Source: CAYSLU01 sp964431965 (GTDB lineage: Bacteria > Verrucomicrobiota > Kiritimatiellia > CAIKKV01 > CAYSLU01). Taken from it: 64,000 bases of DNA. The stretch is from NCBI GenBank assembly GCA_964431965.1, contig CAYSLU010000008.1, positions 15,620 through 79,619 on the forward strand, written 5' to 3'. The notes under the pieces are model-generated. The model was not told the origin of the DNA. It did not search any database and worked only from the letters and a program-made list of their open reading frames with translations. Positions 27,893 to 37,800 of this stretch are shown piece by piece. The translations under genes and the position numbers were made by a program. Position 1 is the stretch's first letter; the number at the start of each line of letters is the position of its first letter.

Positions 27893-30379
27893 CTATGTTC
27901 GAATGGTCAGGGTCCAGCTTCCGGTCACGGTGCGCCGGCGTCCTCCGGGGAGCGTCAGCCGGCCCGCGACGCCGGCGGGCAGCTCGCCTTCGAGCGTCGT
28001 GACGCCGCCGCGCGCTCGCGTCCAGGCGATCGACACGGCGCCCCGCGGGGAAGCGGTCTGGGCCCGCACCGCGCGGAGCAGCCCGATCTGGGGCGTGAGC
28101 GTCACCTGGCGGGAGCCGGCTGGCAGGGGGCCGATTCCGGCCACGTGCCGCAGCAGGAAATCGACGGGCGCGCAGGACCACGGGTGGCAGAAGGAGTCGA
28201 GGTGATCGCCGGCGAACGTCTCCCAGACGCTCGTCGCACCGCGCGCGAGCATGTCGCCCCACAGCCGCTCGGCCTCGCGCAGGGCGTCGCGGGCCAGGCC
28301 GGCGCGCGCCAGATCGGTGAACATGTACGTCCAGAAGTAGGGGCCGCTGCGGGCCATCTTCCGGTCGCGCGGGTCGAGCGTGCGACGGAGCACCGCCGGG
28401 CCGTCGCCCGCGGGACAGAATCCCGCCGCCACGGCCCACGTGTTGGTCTGCTGGCTGAGCTGCGGCAGCTGGGCACCGTCGAGCACGCCGTCGGCGAACA
28501 GGCCGCGCGCGCCGTTCCAGAACGAGCGCCGGCCGGCGCGCGCCACGGCTTCCGCCTCGCGCCGTAGCCCGGCGCCGCTGCGCCCGGCGGCGTCGTCCAG
28601 TTCCGCCAGCGCGCGGAGCGCGATCGCGAAGAGCGCGTTGATGCCCGCGTTCAGGCCGCGGCGGTCGATGCCCGGGTCGCCCTGGTTGTGCCAGCCCATG
28701 CCGGGATGGTCGATGAAGATGGTGTAGCCGGGGGCGCGGAGCGCGTCGGCCGCTGACGCGGGCGCCGACACGAAGGACGCTTCGCGCGTCATGGTCTCCC
28801 ACGGGAGATCGAACAGGCCGTCGGCGCGGCGGCGGGACCGGAACCAGCCGATGAGCCGGCGGCACGCGGGGAGGATGTCGCGGACCGTCTGGCGGTCGCC
28901 GGTCTCTCGGTAGTAGTCGCGGGCGCCGACGATCGCGAGGAGGCTGTAGTCGAGCAGGATGTGGCGCATGCCCGAGAAGACCACGGACTTCACCTGGCCG
29001 TCCGGCCCCTGCACCGCGAACGTCTCGCGCACGAGCGCGCGCCAGTGCGTGTAGTCGCCGGTCAGGGCGCCCAGCCACTTCGCCGTCGGGTTGCCGTCGC
29101 CGACGTAGGCGGCCTGCTCGCGGGTGGGGCAGTCCATCAGCCCCTCCTGCGTGCCGATGCGGATCGTGCGCTCGCAGGCGCGCCAGACGGCGTTGAGGAC
29201 CGGCCGTTCGCACTCGAAGTGCGCGCCGGTGCACAGGTCGGGCTCTGAGACCCGGACGCCCACGCGGCGGACTCGGACCGTGCCGCGGAACCCGCGGAAG
29301 ACGAGGCAGAGGTAGCGGCCCGCGCTGAACTGGTGCGGAAGCCACTCGTTGCGGCCGGGCCGCGCGTGGAAGCGGTCGGCGTAGCTGTTGCCCTTGCGCA
29401 GGACCTGCGGGCGGCCCTTCTCCCATGCCTCGGCCCAAGCGACGTCGATTGTTCCGGCGGAGTCGCACTCGAGGTCGAACCCAACGTGTCCGACCCATTC
29501 GCGGCCGGGGTCGAGGGCCACGACGATGCCTTCCCGGGGCTGCAGGCCCAGCAGCGACCAACCGCCTCCGGCTGCGTCCGGACGGCCCTCGACCCGGGCA
29601 TGGCGCGGGCGGCTCCAGCGCTCCGCCATGAGGGCCGCCGCGTAGACGCCGCAGGCGTTCTCGGCGCGAACGGGGGGCTCGGATGGCGGGATGGCCCGGA
29701 CCGCCATGAACTGCCTGGCCGGCTCCCAGCCGAAGCGCAGGCTGGGTACGTGCGAGGCCAGGTAGACACCCTCGGCGCCGGGGCGGAAGTGCGGATGCAC
29801 CTCGGCGGCCGGCCAGCGCGAATCGTCGAAATCCGCGGACTGCCACCCGTGCGGGGCGGCGGCCGCGTCGTAGCGCTCGACGAAGCCGATGGCCCAAGAG
29901 CGGCGCGGGGTGTCGCTGTGCCAGCCGGTCCGGTCCGTGGCCCGCCACGCGGCATCGCTTGCCACGGTGAGCGGGCTTCCCGTCCGGAATCGGACATCCA
30001 GGCGGGCGACCAGGCCGGGGCAGTCGGACGGCGTGTAGTTGTGCGTGGCGATCCCCATCGAGTGGACGAGCACGGCGATGACGTTTGCTCCCGGGCGCAG
30101 GCGGCCGGCAAGGTCATACGAGGCCACGGGCCGCCGGTGCGGGTGGAAGAACGTGGGCCCCCGGCCGAGCAGCTCGCCGTTCACCCAGAGCAGGTACTGG
30201 CAGTCGGCGAAGAGATGGAGCCGCGCCGAGCGGACCGGGCGGGCGGCGGGAAGCCGGAAGGCGCGCCGGAAGAGCCGGGTGGCGTTGACGGCCTGCTCGT
30301 CGCCGAGCCAGAGCCGCCGGGCGGGGGTGAAGTCGAAGACCGGGTCGGACCGGTATGCGGTCGATGCTTTGGGCGTCAT
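27893..30379 (-). CDS. Alpha-L-rhamnosidase (GH78)
   Basis: 828 aa, no signal peptide, start at 30379 with GGAGCAGTGAAG upstream. Residues 30-210 are the GH78 N-terminal jelly roll (LHLFADCQYLLWVNGELLGRGP), about 280-380 a second beta domain, and about 385-740 the six-hairpin barrel. D416 and E421 in MDCPTREQAAYVGD have the five-residue spacing of the catalytic centre. The barrel closes with GATSVWETFAGDHLDSFCHPW, another GH78 signature. The C-terminal Ig-like domain has LTPQIGLLRAVRA. It is third in the operon, 99 bp after the alpha/alpha-barrel-like gene and 14 bp before the URO-D-like gene. It is a distant homologue of the GH78 at 12047. Confidence 0.85.
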   Translation of the reverse strand: MTPKASTAYRSDPVFDFTPARRLWLGDEQAVNATRLFRRAFRLPAARPVRSARLHLFADCQYLLWVNGELLGRGPTFFHPHRRPVASYDLAGRLRPGANVIAVLVHSMGIATHNYTPSDCPGLVARLDVRFRTGSPLTVASDAAWRATDRTGWHSDTPRRSWAIGFVERYDAAAAPHGWQSADFDDSRWPAAEVHPHFRPGAEGVYLASHVPSLRFGWEPARQFMAVRAIPPSEPPVRAENACGVYAAALMAERWSRPRHARVEGRPDAAGGGWSLLGLQPREGIVVALDPGREWVGHVGFDLECDSAGTIDVAWAEAWEKGRPQVLRKGNSYADRFHARPGRNEWLPHQFSAGRYLCLVFRGFRGTVRVRRVGVRVSEPDLCTGAHFECERPVLNAVWRACERTIRIGTQEGLMDCPTREQAAYVGDGNPTAKWLGALTGDYTHWRALVRETFAVQGPDGQVKSVVFSGMRHILLDYSLLAIVGARDYYRETGDRQTVRDILPACRRLIGWFRSRRRADGLFDLPWETMTREASFVSAPASAADALRAPGYTIFIDHPGMGWHNQGDPGIDRRGLNAGINALFAIALRALAELDDAAGRSGAGLRREAEAVARAGRRSFWNGARGLFADGVLDGAQLPQLSQQTNTWAVAAGFCPAGDGPAVLRRTLDPRDRKMARSGPYFWTYMFTDLARAGLARDALREAERLWGDMLARGATSVWETFAGDHLDSFCHPWSCAPVDFLLRHVAGIGPLPAGSRQVTLTPQIGLLRAVRAQTASPRGAVSIAWTRARGGVTTLEGELPAGVAGRLTLPGGRRRTVTGSWTLTIRT

Positions 30380-30478
30380 GCTTCACTGCTCCGGTGCGTG
30401 TGAGGCTCCTGTCAGTTGCGGCGCCGCCCGGAGGTCGGCGCCCACCCCGCGTCGAGGCGGAGGATGGCGCCGACCATG

Positions 30479-31993
30479 CTAGTTCCGGATGGCTTCATCG
30501 AGCTCGAGCATGGCCTCCATCAGAACGTTGCGGCTCGGGAGGCGCCACCACTCGGGGCGGTCCTTCGGCAGCGGCTGGGCGAGCGCGGCGAGTTCGCGAT
30601 CCATGAGGAAACGGGCGTTGTCCAGGTAGGCGGCGTCGCCGGTGATCCGGTTCAGGGCGAGCATCATGCGCGTGTAGGACGCGCTCGCGTCGAATGTCCA
30701 CTGGCCCCGGGCCGTGAGGGGGCCTGGCGGCAGGGCTCGGGCCTCTTCCATGATGCGATCCGCCAGCCGTCGGGCGTGCGCGATCAGGGCCGGATCGCGC
30801 GTGAGCTCGGCTGCCCGGCCCATGTCGTAGGGGACCGTGTTCAGCGAGCCGTAGGACCACGGCCCAGCGCTGAAGAACCCGGCCCCGGCGAAGACCGCGA
30901 CGTCGCGGCATCGGGGCTCCTTCCGGACCGCTTCGTCTTTCTGCTCCTGCGTCTGGAACGCGTAGATGATGGTGTTCGTGTCCGGCGCTCCGTCGGCCAC
31001 GCGGATCCAGCTGGGGAAGATGCGGCGCGCGTCGTCGTAGCCGTGGTGCGCGAGGCCCTGTGCGAGGCGGAGCCCCATGCGGCCGACCTGTCCGGCCAGG
31101 GCCGCGGCCTGGGCGTTCGTGTGTCCTTCGAGGAGCGCGGACGCGTCCAGGATGGCGCCGGCGGTCAGGGAGTCGTAGGCGTTGCAGTAGGGGCGCGGCG
31201 GCATCTCGGTGTCCGTCGCGAGGTCGCTGCCGAACCAGTGGGGAACGAGCCCGGTCTCGGGGCCCTGGACCTTCTCCCACTTGTCCGCCATGGCTTTCGC
31301 CCAGGCGACGCACTGGGTGTCGCCGGTCTTCGCGAAGTCGTAGGCCCACCAGTGGATGAGGATGGCTCCGGTCTGAGCGAAGGCGACGTGCTGGGGGTTG
31401 AACGGCGTGTAGGTGCGCTTGGGGCGGTCGTCGCTGCCGTAGTAGCAGAACCGGTTGTAGTCCATGCGGTCCGGCCGGGTGACCAGGCCGTAGTAGGCGC
31501 CGTGGAGCATGCGGTCCACCTGCGCCGGCGCGTGCCGCCAGAGGATGTCGAGGGGCATGTTGAACGCGGGCTTGAAATTGGGCGTTGCGTAGGCGGCGGT
31601 TCCCGACGGGCCGAGCAGCACGACGTCGAACTGGGCCTGGGCTCCGAAGTAGCCGAGCCCGGAGCGCGGGTCGAAGCCGTAGATGGCGAAGAGGTCGGCC
31701 ATGTCCGCCAGCCGCTTCGCCCACGCGGCGTCGCCGGTCTGCCGGGCGAGCTTCTCGAGCCATGACCAGGAGGCGAGGTCGAGCCGCGTCGGCTTGGGGT
31801 CGATCGGCTGCTCGGGAACGGGATAGAGGTCATAGCGCCCGTCCTTGCGGAGGGCCACCGAGCACCACGTGGGGCCGCTCTGGCGCGTGATGGTGATGAA
31901 CGGTGGCTCGACCGGCGAGTCCGCGAGCCGGGCGGACTGGCTCTGCCAGAGCAGCAGGGCGGTCTTGACGGCGAAGTCGAGGTAGGTGTTCAT
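30479..31993 (-). CDS. Probable alpha/alpha-barrel carbohydrate-active protein, 504 aa
   Basis: Start at 31993 (MNTYLDFAVKTALLLWQSQS). It overlaps the stop of the preceding Gfo/Idh/MocA gene by ATGA, so translation is probably coupled. The sequence is helical with repeating aromatic-rich segments (SWSWLEKLARQTGDAAWAKR, MPLDILWRHAPAQVDRMLHG, IHWWAYDFAKTGD, RPYCNAYDSLTAGAILDAS, SYTRMMLALNRITGDAAYLD), which suggests a six- or seven-hairpin barrel like those of glycoside hydrolases and lyases. No catalytic pair can be assigned. No signal peptide. Longer frames reaching 33355 run through the neighbouring gene and are artefacts. Confidence 0.6.
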   Translation of the reverse strand: MNTYLDFAVKTALLLWQSQSARLADSPVEPPFITITRQSGPTWCSVALRKDGRYDLYPVPEQPIDPKPTRLDLASWSWLEKLARQTGDAAWAKRLADMADLFAIYGFDPRSGLGYFGAQAQFDVVLLGPSGTAAYATPNFKPAFNMPLDILWRHAPAQVDRMLHGAYYGLVTRPDRMDYNRFCYYGSDDRPKRTYTPFNPQHVAFAQTGAILIHWWAYDFAKTGDTQCVAWAKAMADKWEKVQGPETGLVPHWFGSDLATDTEMPPRPYCNAYDSLTAGAILDASALLEGHTNAQAAALAGQVGRMGLRLAQGLAHHGYDDARRIFPSWIRVADGAPDTNTIIYAFQTQEQKDEAVRKEPRCRDVAVFAGAGFFSAGPWSYGSLNTVPYDMGRAAELTRDPALIAHARRLADRIMEEARALPPGPLTARGQWTFDASASYTRMMLALNRITGDAAYLDNARFLMDRELAALAQPLPKDRPEWWRLPSRNVLMEAMLELDEAIRN

Positions 31994-33249
31994 GGCCGTT
32001 CGCGGGGGCCCCAGAGCGTGCGGGCCTCGGCCAGCTCGCGGCGCGTCGGCTTGCGGATGCCCGCAACGCTCGCCGGCGGCTGGCTGGGGGCGGCGCCCGC
32101 GTGCTCGGGGAACGGCGACCACATCTCGCCGCGATAGGCGTCGCGCTCGCGCTTCTTGCGGAAGTCGGGGACGGGTTGGGTCGCGCCGTCGCTCAGTACG
32201 CTCTTCCACGCCTGGATGCCGACGATCGACATGTCGATCGCGCGGTACACGTCCAGCACGGGCGGCCGGCCCGTGCGGATGGCGTCGGCGAAGAAGAAGT
32301 TGGTGAAGAAGTCGCCGCCGCCGTGGCCCGCCTTGGCGGCGAGGTCGCCGTGCACGGGCCAGGCCGGCCGGTAGATGCGCTCGCCGGACTCGCCCGGCTT
32401 CAGGTCGAAGCCGTCGTGCGCCACGCGCAGCATGCCGCGGTCGCCGTGGCGGAGGTTTTCCATGAGGCCGCGGCAGCCGTGGACGCGGTACCAGTTGCCG
32501 TGCCCGCGCAGCATGAGCCCGTTCACCAGCGTCACGGCGCCGTTGTCCATGTGGCACATGATCGTCGAGCCGGGGTCGCCCTGCCGCACGGCGTTGTACT
32601 GCGGGTCCTGCTTCGAGTAGTCCACGCTGCGGGCGTTGACCGCCACGGGGCGCCGCTCGGTGATGTAGAGGATGGGGCCGAGGGCGTGCGTGCAGTAGTA
32701 GGTTGACGGGGTCCAGTTGCGCCAGTGGTTGACGCCGGGGGCCCGGCGGAGGCGGGACGCGATCAGGTCCGGATGGATATACTCGCACTCCGCCATCTGC
32801 AGCTCGCCCACTTCGCCGGCGCGGTAGAGTCGCCGCATCTCCTGGTTGTAGCTGAAGAAGCAGTAGTTCTCGGCGATCATGTACGTCTTGCCGCTGCGCT
32901 CCACGGCCTCGACGAGCTCGACGCCCTCGCCGAGCGTGGCGCAGGCGCTGGTCTCGCTCATCACATGCATGCCGGCATTCAGGGCCTTGACCGCGAACGG
33001 CGCGTGCTGGTGGAAGTAGTTGGCCAGGATCACGGCATCCATGTCGTGCTCGAGGAAGGCGTCGTAGTCCGCGTACGTCGCGACGTTGTAGCGCTTGCCG
33101 ACTTCCTTCAGCTTGTCCTTCCACGAGTCGCACAGGGCGACCAGTTTCATGCCGACGAGATCCGTGGCGCTCGCCGCGAAGCTCTGGCCGCGGCCGATGC
33201 CGATGACGCCGACCCGGATGGGCTTGGCTCGCCTGTTCGTCTTTCTCAT
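31990..33249 (-). CDS. Gfo/Idh/MocA family oxidoreductase lacking the usual catalytic lysine
   Basis: 419 aa from the ATG at 33249, with GGAGCC upstream. Residues 11-40 form the NAD(P)-binding Rossmann start (IRVGVIGIGRGQSF, VALCD). The C-terminal beta-sheet domain runs from about residue 135. Most family members have an E-K-P motif at the end of the Rossmann domain with a catalytic Lys; here the matching place reads MSETSACATLGE (E99-T100-S101), so the Lys is missing. This points to a pseudo-oxidoreductase, a glycosidase-like NAD enzyme or a binding protein. It is the first gene of the six-gene catabolic operon and is translationally coupled to the next gene. Confidence 0.83.
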   Translation of the reverse strand: MRKTNRRAKPIRVGVIGIGRGQSFAASATDLVGMKLVALCDSWKDKLKEVGKRYNVATYADYDAFLEHDMDAVILANYFHQHAPFAVKALNAGMHVMSETSACATLGEGVELVEAVERSGKTYMIAENYCFFSYNQEMRRLYRAGEVGELQMAECEYIHPDLIASRLRRAPGVNHWRNWTPSTYYCTHALGPILYITERRPVAVNARSVDYSKQDPQYNAVRQGDPGSTIMCHMDNGAVTLVNGLMLRGHGNWYRVHGCRGLMENLRHGDRGMLRVAHDGFDLKPGESGERIYRPAWPVHGDLAAKAGHGGGDFFTNFFFADAIRTGRPPVLDVYRAIDMSIVGIQAWKSVLSDGATQPVPDFRKKRERDAYRGEMWSPFPEHAGAAPSQPPASVAGIRKPTRRELAEARTLWGPRERP

Positions 33250-33464
33250 GGTGCGTGGGCTCCGTCTCTGGTTGGCCGCGAATGTAGCGGGGTCGGGGTG
33301 TGCGCGCACGCTCAAAGTGTGTTGGCTCTGAAGTCAGCTCCGCGGCCTGGGCCATTCCATCGTGCCTGCCCTGCGTAGCATCTGCGCGAAGCAGGGGACT
33401 CGGAGCGGTGGCGACCGATCCTCGACATGCTGCGGTTCCTTGTTCTGCTGTCCGGTATCCGATG

Positions 33465-33473
33465 TGCTATAAA
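33465..33473 (+). promoter_or_regulatory. Extended -10 promoter for the NtrC-type regulator
   Basis: TGC directly followed by TATAAA (33468-33473), an extended -10 element, with only a weak -35 (CTGCTG) 17 bp upstream. The expected start of transcription, 33480-33481, coincides with the GTG start codon. Confidence 0.4.
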
Positions 33474-33480
33474 CAGTCAC

Positions 33481-34842
33481 GTGAGCAGCATTCGCATACT
33501 GGTCATCGAGGACGATCCGGACGGGCGTCAGTCCGTCGTCGATGCGATCCGCGACGCCGGCTACGAGGTGGCGGTGGCCGCCGCCGGGCGTGCGGGCGTG
33601 ACGGCGTTTCGCGAGAGCCCGGCCGACGTCGTACTCACCGATCTTGTGCTGCCGGACATCGACGGCATCGAGGTGCTCGGCCAAGTTCGCAAGATCAGCG
33701 CGCACGCGCCGGTGCTGATCATGACCGCCTACGGGTCTGTCGACACGGCGGTCCGCGCGCTGAAGGCCGGCGCCTACGACTATGTCGTCAAGCCGCTCGA
33801 CCTCGACGATCTCCAGGCCAAGATCCGGCGCGCGGCGGAGGCGAGCCGCCTGCGCCGCGAAGTCAGCACGCTGCACGACGAGATCCGCGGCCGGCACTCG
33901 GCCCGGGCCATGGTGGCGGCGGCGCCGGCGATGCAGCCTGTGCTGGCGCAGATCGAGTCCGTGGCCGGGACGAACGCGACGGTCCTGATCCAGGGCGAGA
34001 GCGGAACCGGCAAGGAGCTGGTGGCCCGGGCGCTGCACGCCGACGGGCGGCGGTCCGCCGGGCCGTTCGTGGCCGTCAACTGCGGGGCATTCACCGAGTC
34101 ACTGCTGGCCTCCGAGCTGTTTGGGCACGAGAAGGGCTCGTTCACGGGAGCCGTCGCCCGACACGCCGGCGCGTTCGAGCGGGCGGACGGGGGCACGCTG
34201 TTTCTCGACGAGATTGGCATTGCTCCGCTCGCCGTGCAGGCGCGCCTGCTGCGGGCGCTCGAGGACCGCGAGATCACGCGGGTCGGGGGGCAGGTGCCGG
34301 TGCGGGCCGATGTGCGTATTGTGGCCGCGTCGAACCGGGAGCTGGACGACTTGGTCGCGGAGGGCGAGTTCCGGAGCGACCTGCTGTATCGCCTGCGGGT
34401 CGTCACGATCCGGCTGCCGCCCCTGCGCGAGCGGCGCGAGGATATCCGCGCGCTGGTCGATCGATTTGTGGCGGCGGCGTGCGCGGCGCACGGGCGGCAT
34501 GTCGAGCGGGCTGCGCCCGATTACTACGAGGCGCTGGAGCGGCACGACTGGCCCGGGAACATCCGCGAACTGCGCAATGTGGTCGAGTCCTCCGTGATCA
34601 TGGCACGGGGCGTGGCGCTGACGGCGGCGGACATCAATCTCGGGCGAGCCCCCATGGCTCCGGTCGCCGATGCGCCCGCCCTGGCGATTCCCCCGGCCGT
34701 GACCCTGGCCGAACTGGAGAAGCAGGCCCTGCTGCAGAGTCTGCGCCGACACGAGGGCAACCGCGTGCTGGTGGCCCAGGAGCTTGGCATCTCCACGCGC
34801 ACCATCCAGCGCAAGATCAAGGACTACGGGCTCCCGTTCTGA
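33481..34842 (+). CDS. NtrC-family sigma54-dependent response regulator
   Basis: 453 aa from the GTG at 33481; a longer frame from 33427 would include the promoter. Receiver domain, residues 5-120: acidic pocket E10-D11-D12, phospho-acceptor D54 and K104. AAA+ domain: Walker A GESGTGKE (172-179), sigma54-contact loop GSFTGA (219-224, Ser in place of the usual Ala), Walker B FLDEIG (D243/E244), arginine-finger region FRSDLLYRLRV. C-terminal Fis-type helix-turn-helix about 423-450 (NRVLVAQELGISTRTIQRKI). It activates sigma54 promoters on phosphorylation. No histidine kinase is nearby, so it is an orphan. It ends exactly where the convergent Ig-like protein gene ends, with the two stop codons forming TGATCA. 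Confidence 0.92.
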   Translation: MSSIRILVIEDDPDGRQSVVDAIRDAGYEVAVAAAGRAGVTAFRESPADVVLTDLVLPDIDGIEVLGQVRKISAHAPVLIMTAYGSVDTAVRALKAGAYDYVVKPLDLDDLQAKIRRAAEASRLRREVSTLHDEIRGRHSARAMVAAAPAMQPVLAQIESVAGTNATVLIQGESGTGKELVARALHADGRRSAGPFVAVNCGAFTESLLASELFGHEKGSFTGAVARHAGAFERADGGTLFLDEIGIAPLAVQARLLRALEDREITRVGGQVPVRADVRIVAASNRELDDLVAEGEFRSDLLYRLRVVTIRLPPLRERREDIRALVDRFVAAACAAHGRHVERAAPDYYEALERHDWPGNIRELRNVVESSVIMARGVALTAADINLGRAPMAPVADAPALAIPPAVTLAELEKQALLQSLRRHEGNRVLVAQELGISTRTIQRKIKDYGLPF

Positions 34843-37800
34843 TCACTGATGCTCCACCTGGATCCGGTAGAACGAAGCCGGGTCTGGACTTCCTGAGTGG
34901 TAGAGCACGTTGGTGACGGGCGAGGGCGCGATGTTGGTCGCCACGTTGATCCACGGCGCACCCGGGGGCGTGCCGCCGGGGCGGTACTGCAGGAACCGGC
35001 GGGCGTGGACGCCGCCGCGGACGGTGATGCGGATCTCGTCGGCCGAGCGGTCGATGGACACGATCTCCAGGATCGAGTCGCCGTTGAGGGGATCGGTGTC
35101 CGCGACCATCTCGTCGTAGTTCTTCATGCCGTCCCCGTCCGGGTCGCCGCCGGAGCCGTCGATCCCCAGGGAGCTGGTGGGGTCGAGGCCGGCTCCGATT
35201 TCCCATGCGTCGGGCATCTGATCGTGGTCGGTGTCGACCGTGGGGTCGACGAACTCGTACGCGCCCAAGTCGTTCAGCGCGCTGCCGTCGCTGTTGCCGT
35301 CCAGCGGCCGGGCGACGCCGGCGCGGTCCACGGTCAATCCCCCGGGTCCCGGAAATGCGTCGATGCACGGGGATCCGGCCGAGAGGCGCAGGCTCCCGTC
35401 CGCGGCGAACCCGGGCGGCGCGGAGATGTTGCCCGGCCCGGGCAGGATCACCGGCACGCAGCAGAACTCGAACGTCGCGCCCGACGCGAGCACATCCGGC
35501 GTGCTGATGCCGGGGCCGCACGAGTTGCCCGCGACGATGGAGTTACGGACCTGGCCGCCGGAGGACGCATCGAGTCCGCCGGCCTCGGCCGCCGAGGTGT
35601 TGGCGCTGATCGTGCAGTGGAGCGCCTCGACCGAGGCGTCGTCCATGACGAGCCCGCCGCCGCGGGTCGCCGCGTGATTCCGGGTGATGACGCAGTTGAT
35701 GAACCGGGCCGCCGCGGCCCCCCGGGCGCCGCCGGCCGGGCCGGCCGCCACGTTCTCCTCCACGGTGCAGCGCTCGACCACGCCCGAGCTGGCCCACACG
35801 CCGCCGGCCGACGGGGCCGTGTTCTCCCGGATATCGCAGTCCTGGACGCTGCCGCCGCGGCAGTAGACGCCGCCGCCTGCGCCCGCCGCCCAGCCGCCGG
35901 TGACCAGGCAGTTCGAGATCGTGCCGCCCGGCAGCACCAGCGCGCAGCCGCCGTTGGCTTCGTCGGGCGTCGTCAGGGCCGCCGCCTGGCCGCCCTGAAG
36001 GGTGAAGCCGGCGAGCGTGCCGCCGCCGGACACGGTCACGCACCGGATGCGGTTCAGAACGCCGTCGCCGCCGCCCTGGATGACGGCGAACTGGCGGCCA
36101 TTGAGGCTCTCGACGCGTACCGGCTTGTCCAGAATGACCCGGTTCTGCACCTGCTGTCCCGGAAGCGAGCGGGTGCCTAGGCCGTAGAGGCCGTCGTCCA
36201 CGAGGACCAGTTCGCCATCCCCCGCGGCGTCGATGGCCGCTTGGATCGTGCGAGCGGCCGTGGCGAGGTTGGTGTAGGGGTAGGACTCGGCCCCGGCCGG
36301 CGAGACGAACCGGGTGCCGCCGGGGTAGGTGCGAGTCACCGTGACGACATCCCACGCCAGCTCGTTCCAGCGATTCGTGCCGAAGACGTAGAGCGGATTC
36401 TCGCCGTACGCCAGGCCGGAGGCAGCCGCCGCCCACTGGCCGCCCGGTCCCGGCGTGAACTCGGCCCCCAGGCCGGTGCGGAGGTTCAGCCACCACATGC
36501 GGCCCACCACCCAGTCGTTGTTCGTACCGGAGAGGACGAACGTCGACTGGCTGATCGAGTTCGTGGGGGTGTCGTTGGTGATGGCCAGGAAGGGGAGGCC
36601 CGGGCTCCACGCCCGCTGGAGCGAGACGACGTCATACGAGAGCTCGTCCCACTCGTTCGTGGCGTAGACGTAGATCGTGTTCAACCCGTTCGCGACGGGA
36701 ACGGTGATGCTCCACTCGCCGCCGGTCGAGGCGAAGGTGCCGCTGGCGCTGTTGGTCGCGTTGACCCACCACATCGGGGCCGTGACGCGGTCGTTGTTCG
36801 TGCCGCACAGGATCACGGACGCGACGTCGTACGCGACGTTCGACGGCGTGTCATTCGTGATGGCGATGACCGGAGCCCCGGGGCTCCAGTCGCGGTCGAT
36901 CGTGACGGACGCGTACGCCACCTCGTCCCATGAGTTGGTGGCGATGACGTCTATGACGTTCTGCCCGCGCTGCAGATCGGTCACGGCCACGCTCCAGAGC
37001 CCGCCGATCGGGGCGAAGGTCGCCGTCCCGACCGAGCCGGTCTGGCCGTTTGGCGTGTTCCGCCAGACGAGAGGCGGGGTGACGAAGGCGTTGTTCGTGC
37101 CGCTCAGCAGGGCGGACGTGACGTCGTAGGCCACGCGCGCCGGCGGCTCGCTGGTGATGGCGATCGCGGGCGCGCCGGGGCTCCAGTCGCGGAGAATGCT
37201 GACGGCGTCCATGGCCGGGTAGCCCCACACGTTGGTGCCGTAGACCGTGATGACGGACGGGCCGCGCGGGAGGCCCGGCACGACGACCGCCCAACTGGTG
37301 CCCGTGCGGCTGAAGCGGCCGGTCTGCGCCCCGGCGGAGCTCACCCACCACATGTCGCCGACCACATAGTCGCTGTTGGTGCCGCTCAGGGTCAGGCTGT
37401 CGATATCGTAGGGCAGGCTGGCGGGCGGGGCGCTGGTGATCACGACGAGGGCATCGCCCGGCGGGTAGTCGCGCGCGATGGTGATGTGGGCCCAGGAGCC
37501 CGCGGACGGGTCGCCGAGCCCAAGCGCATGGGCGCCTTGCGGCGCCGGCGCGGAGCTGCCCGCCGGCGCGGGGGCGTCGACGGCAAAGACATAGATCTCG
37601 TTGCGTCCGAAGTCCAGGTCCGTGATCTCAGCGGTCCACTCGGGGATGACAGGCGCCGGCGTCGTGAAGAAGTGGCTGCCACCCGTGAGGGCATTGCTCC
37701 AGAAGAGGAAGCCCGATCCGCTGGTGAACGCGCTTGATCCGCCGATGAACGCATGGGTCGCGCCGTAGGGCACGGTCATGGGGCTGTCGTTCGTGATGGT

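Noticed and set aside
27879..29948. Extension of the URO-D-like frame into a 1072-aa protein
   Set aside because: The added part is a same-strand shadow of the GH78 gene in another frame, rich in Arg, Pro and Gly; real homology starts at 27878.
31994..33355. 958-aa frame joining the alpha/alpha-barrel-like gene to upstream sequence
   Set aside because: The upstream part is a shadow of the Gfo/Idh/MocA gene; ATGA coupling at 31990-31993 gives the true start.
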